Below are positions 61,886 to 64,000 of a DNA stretch of 64,000 nucleotides, piece by piece. The DNA comes from Planococcus liqunii (GTDB taxonomy: Bacteria; Bacillota; Bacilli; Bacillales_A; Planococcaceae), in the NCBI RefSeq assembly GCF_030413595.1, contig NZ_CP129238.1:806001-870000 (forward strand), in the 5' to 3' direction. The notes below the pieces were generated by a model that worked only from the letters and a program-made list of their open reading frames with translations, had not been told where the DNA came from and ran no database searches. Each line of letters opens with the position of its first letter. The first letter of the stretch is position 1. The position numbers and the translations under genes are program-made.

Positions 61886-62788
61886 ATGAAAACAGTGAAT
61901 TGTGCCATTATAGGCGGAGGGGCAGCGGGACTGAGTGCAGCCTTAGTGCTCGGAAGATCGCGAAGAAAAGTAGCGGTTTTTGACAATAAAACCAACCGGA
62001 ATCGGGTTACGCAGGAATCCCATGGTTTTCTGACTCGGGATGGCATCAAGCCTGAAGAATTCCGAACCATTGCAATTGATCAGTTAAAGCCTTATTCCTC
62101 CGTCGAACATTTCTCCAAAACGGTATCGGCCATTGAACGGCTGGAAAATGGTTCTTTTACAATTTCAGCCGCCGGCGAAGAATTTAAAGCGGAAAAAGTA
62201 ATCCTGGCTACAGGCGTCCAGGAAGCATTTCCGGATATTCCAGGCATCCGCGATTATTACGGCAAAAGCCTTTACAGCTGCCCGTACTGTGACGGTTGGG
62301 AAATGAGAGATCAGCCGCTCGTGGTCATTGCTGAAATAGAAGCGCATGCTTTGCATTTAGGAAAGCTCGTGTACAACTGGACAGAAAATCTTGTCATTGC
62401 AAGCAATGGGCACGATTTCACAGCCGAAACGCTGCAAGAGTTCAAGCGGAAAAACATTCACGTCAAAAGCGGTAAAATTGCTGCTCTGGAAGGAAAAGAC
62501 GGCTATTTAAAGAAACTGGTGTTTGAGGGCGGAGAAGAACTGGAGCGGACAGGCGGGTTTGTCGTGCCATCTTATTACCGTCCAAATCCTTTTGCGGAAC
62601 AACTGGGGTGTGAACTCGACAGCAACGGCGCCTTGGTAATGGATCCTTTTGGGCGGACTTCTGTGCCCGGCGTTTATGCAGCCGGGGAAAACGTTACCGG
62701 CGGCCCTTCATCGCTAATTATTGCAGCAGCAGAAGGAAGCAAGGCGGCGACCGCCGCAAACATGGAGCTGGTTTTGGAACGCTATTGA
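61886..62788 (+). CDS. thioredoxin-reductase-like FAD/NAD(P) oxidoreductase
   Basis: 300 residues. FAD motif CAIIGGGAAGLSAALVLGRS, redox-active CPYCDG (CxxC) at about residue 132, and C-terminal FAD motif VPGVYAAGENV. The NAD(P) motif in the middle is degenerate (VVIAEIEAHALHLG in place of a clear GxGxxG). It resembles low-molecular-weight thiol or thioredoxin reductases, but the substrate is unknown. ATG after CGAGGAG. Confidence 0.85.
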   Translation: MKTVNCAIIGGGAAGLSAALVLGRSRRKVAVFDNKTNRNRVTQESHGFLTRDGIKPEEFRTIAIDQLKPYSSVEHFSKTVSAIERLENGSFTISAAGEEFKAEKVILATGVQEAFPDIPGIRDYYGKSLYSCPYCDGWEMRDQPLVVIAEIEAHALHLGKLVYNWTENLVIASNGHDFTAETLQEFKRKNIHVKSGKIAALEGKDGYLKKLVFEGGEELERTGGFVVPSYYRPNPFAEQLGCELDSNGALVMDPFGRTSVPGVYAAGENVTGGPSSLIIAAAEGSKAATAANMELVLERY

Positions 62789-62858
62789 TTTTGAGCCATT
62801 CCGAGTAGTGGTCACTTCGGCTATAATGGTTGTTAAAAGGGAAAAAGGATGGGGACAA

Positions 62859-63755
62859 ATGAAGCGATTTTCAACTGAACATAGAATTACGGCATTTTCA
62901 AAAAAACACGAACCGGCATATTTTGTGGAACTGGGTGAGGCAGTGGCGGTGGAAACGATGGATTGCTACGACGGACAGGTGCAGGACAGCTCTACGCTCC
63001 GCGGGGATTTTGACAGAAGCCGGCTGAATCCGGCAACCGGGCCCATTTACATTAACGGCATTCAAAAAGGAGACACCTTATGTGTCGAGGTGCTGTCAAT
63101 CGAAACGGGGGACTTTGGTATCATGATGGCTGCCCCTGGACTTGGTCCGTTGGGCGAGCATGTCACGGATTCGACGACAAAAATTTTGCCGATCCGGAAT
63201 GGCCAAATAGAGTTTGCCGAATCGCTCAAGTTGCCGGTAAGTTCGATGATCGGTGTGGCCGGCGTTGCGCCGGCGGAAGGGGAAATCTCGACAGCCCTTC
63301 CAGGGGAACATGGCGGAAATCTCGATACAAAAGATATCAAAGCGGGCAATAAATTGTATCTGCCTGTGTTTGCAGACGGAGCACTTGCGGCGTTTGGAGA
63401 TTTGCATGCGGCAATGGGAGACGGGGAACTGAGCGGCACTGGTGTTGAAACAAGCGGAGTTATCGGGCTGCGCTTCACGAAAGCGCCTGTCCTAATTGAA
63501 AACCCGCTGGTCGAAGATGACGATTTTCTATACTTCCTTGCCTCTGCAAAATCTTACGAAGAAGCCATCGATACGGTTTTGTACCAGACGGCGAAGCAAT
63601 TGGCCGACTGGCTCGGTTTGCCGTTTGATGACGGCTACCGTTTATTGAGCGCAGTCTGTGATTTGAAATTCAGCCAGATTGTCAATGACTTGGTGACGGT
63701 AAGAGTCGCAGTGCCAAAATCTTTATTTGCCGGTTCTTTTCCTTGGGAGCAATGA
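62859..63755 (+). CDS. acetamidase/formamidase family protein
   Basis: 298 residues matching FmdA_AmdA over its full length: NPATGPIYINGIQKGDTLCVEV, then MMAAPGLGPLGEHV, GEHGGNLDTKDIKAG, FGDLHAAMGDGEL. Members hydrolyse short amides to ammonia and the acid. The ATG (MKRFSTEH) follows AAGGATGGGG. A longer reading overlaps the flavoprotein gene and is rejected. A weak promoter (TTCCGA, 17 bases, TATAAT at 62822) lies before it. Confidence 0.87.
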   Translation: MKRFSTEHRITAFSKKHEPAYFVELGEAVAVETMDCYDGQVQDSSTLRGDFDRSRLNPATGPIYINGIQKGDTLCVEVLSIETGDFGIMMAAPGLGPLGEHVTDSTTKILPIRNGQIEFAESLKLPVSSMIGVAGVAPAEGEISTALPGEHGGNLDTKDIKAGNKLYLPVFADGALAAFGDLHAAMGDGELSGTGVETSGVIGLRFTKAPVLIENPLVEDDDFLYFLASAKSYEEAIDTVLYQTAKQLADWLGLPFDDGYRLLSAVCDLKFSQIVNDLVTVRVAVPKSLFAGSFPWEQ

Positions 63756-63843
63756 AGTAAGAAATCCGACTTTTTCCAACCTGTGCACATCGGATGAGTC
63801 GATTCGATTCCTCGTACAATGAAAAGGGAAAGGAGGTCAGCAA

Positions 63844-64000
63844 ATGGATATGCTAAAAGATATGAATGAAGCCTTGCGCTATATTGAAGAACAGTTGGAC
63901 GCGGACATTGATTTTGAGGAAGTAGCGGCGATTGCAGGTGTTTCGGAATACCATTTCCGCAAATTGTTTTCGTATTTGTCCGGCATGAGCCTGAATTCGT
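63844..64000 (+). CDS. AraC-family transcriptional regulator (N-terminal part, runs off the window)
   Basis: 52 residues seen. ATG after [28 protein letters not shown] and [20 protein letters not shown] form the first AraC-type HTH at the N-terminus, the layout of regulators with a C-terminal GyrI-like effector domain. That second part lies outside the window. Confidence 0.8.
   Translation, partial: MDMLKDMNEALRYIEEQLDADIDFEEVAAIAGVSEYHFRKLFSYLSGMSLNS

Overview
The window reads as chromosomal DNA of a Gram-positive, moderately GC-rich member of the Bacillales. A Planococcaceae-type organism (Planococcus or relatives) is my best guess. This rests on strong AAGGAGG-type ribosome sites with frequent GTG/TTG starts, many lipobox proteins, a Bacillus-type pspA-ydjG-ydjH-ydjI operon, a Bacillus-type Zur box and a sigma-B-like promoter. 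It is inference, not a database match.

Layout. Positions 1-9210 hold a complete lower meta-cleavage pathway for a phenolic compound. A two-component HpaB/HpaC-type hydroxylase (the large subunit runs off the left edge) is followed by an extradiol dioxygenase, acetaldehyde dehydrogenase, hydroxy-oxovalerate aldolase, hydratase, decarboxylase, tautomerase and semialdehyde dehydrogenase. The regulator at the end joins a XylR/DmpR-type phenol sensor to a PucR-type DNA-binding end. Positions 9456-11688 hold a SWIM zinc-finger protein and a small companion. Positions 12044-17294 are a mannitol operon (mtlA-mtlR-mtlD) with a catabolite-repression-like site over its promoter. Then come an ECF-like sigma factor with its DUF4179 partner, an Excalibur-domain membrane protein, the pspA-ydjGHI envelope-stress operon, a methyltransferase, a Zur-controlled ZinT lipoprotein, YitT, and a 32-residue membrane miniprotein with its own operator and terminator.

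Two identical 1397-bp IS3-family elements (27800-29196 and 44774-46170) bracket about 15.6 kb. Inside lies an unusual peptide ABC transporter: a solute-binding protein whose two halves are in swapped order (circularly permuted), two permeases with long N-terminal extensions, and a divergently transcribed fused double ATPase. The same segment holds a macrolide-phosphotransferase-like gene, a YjiH transporter with a palindromic operator, glutamate dehydrogenase, and an iron/phosphonate-type ABC importer. Each IS copy has its own 3-bp target duplication, so they inserted separately and the segment is not shown to be a composite transposon.

The right part (46400-64000) is a mixture: an SLH/NlpC-P60 cell-wall hydrolase, a general stress protein, an Abi protein, a Mug DNA glycosylase, an SDR, an MFS drug exporter, a rifamycin phosphotransferase, a VWA lipoprotein, an Rrf2 regulator with a thioredoxin-reductase-like enzyme, an amidase and the start of an AraC-type regulator.

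Two observations stand out. The first is the circularly permuted peptide-binding protein with its remodelled transporter. The second is a dispersed family of 20-21 bp tandem repeats (core AACGCAGATAAA or its complement) in at least seven intergenic arrays, two of which are the insertion targets of the two IS copies.
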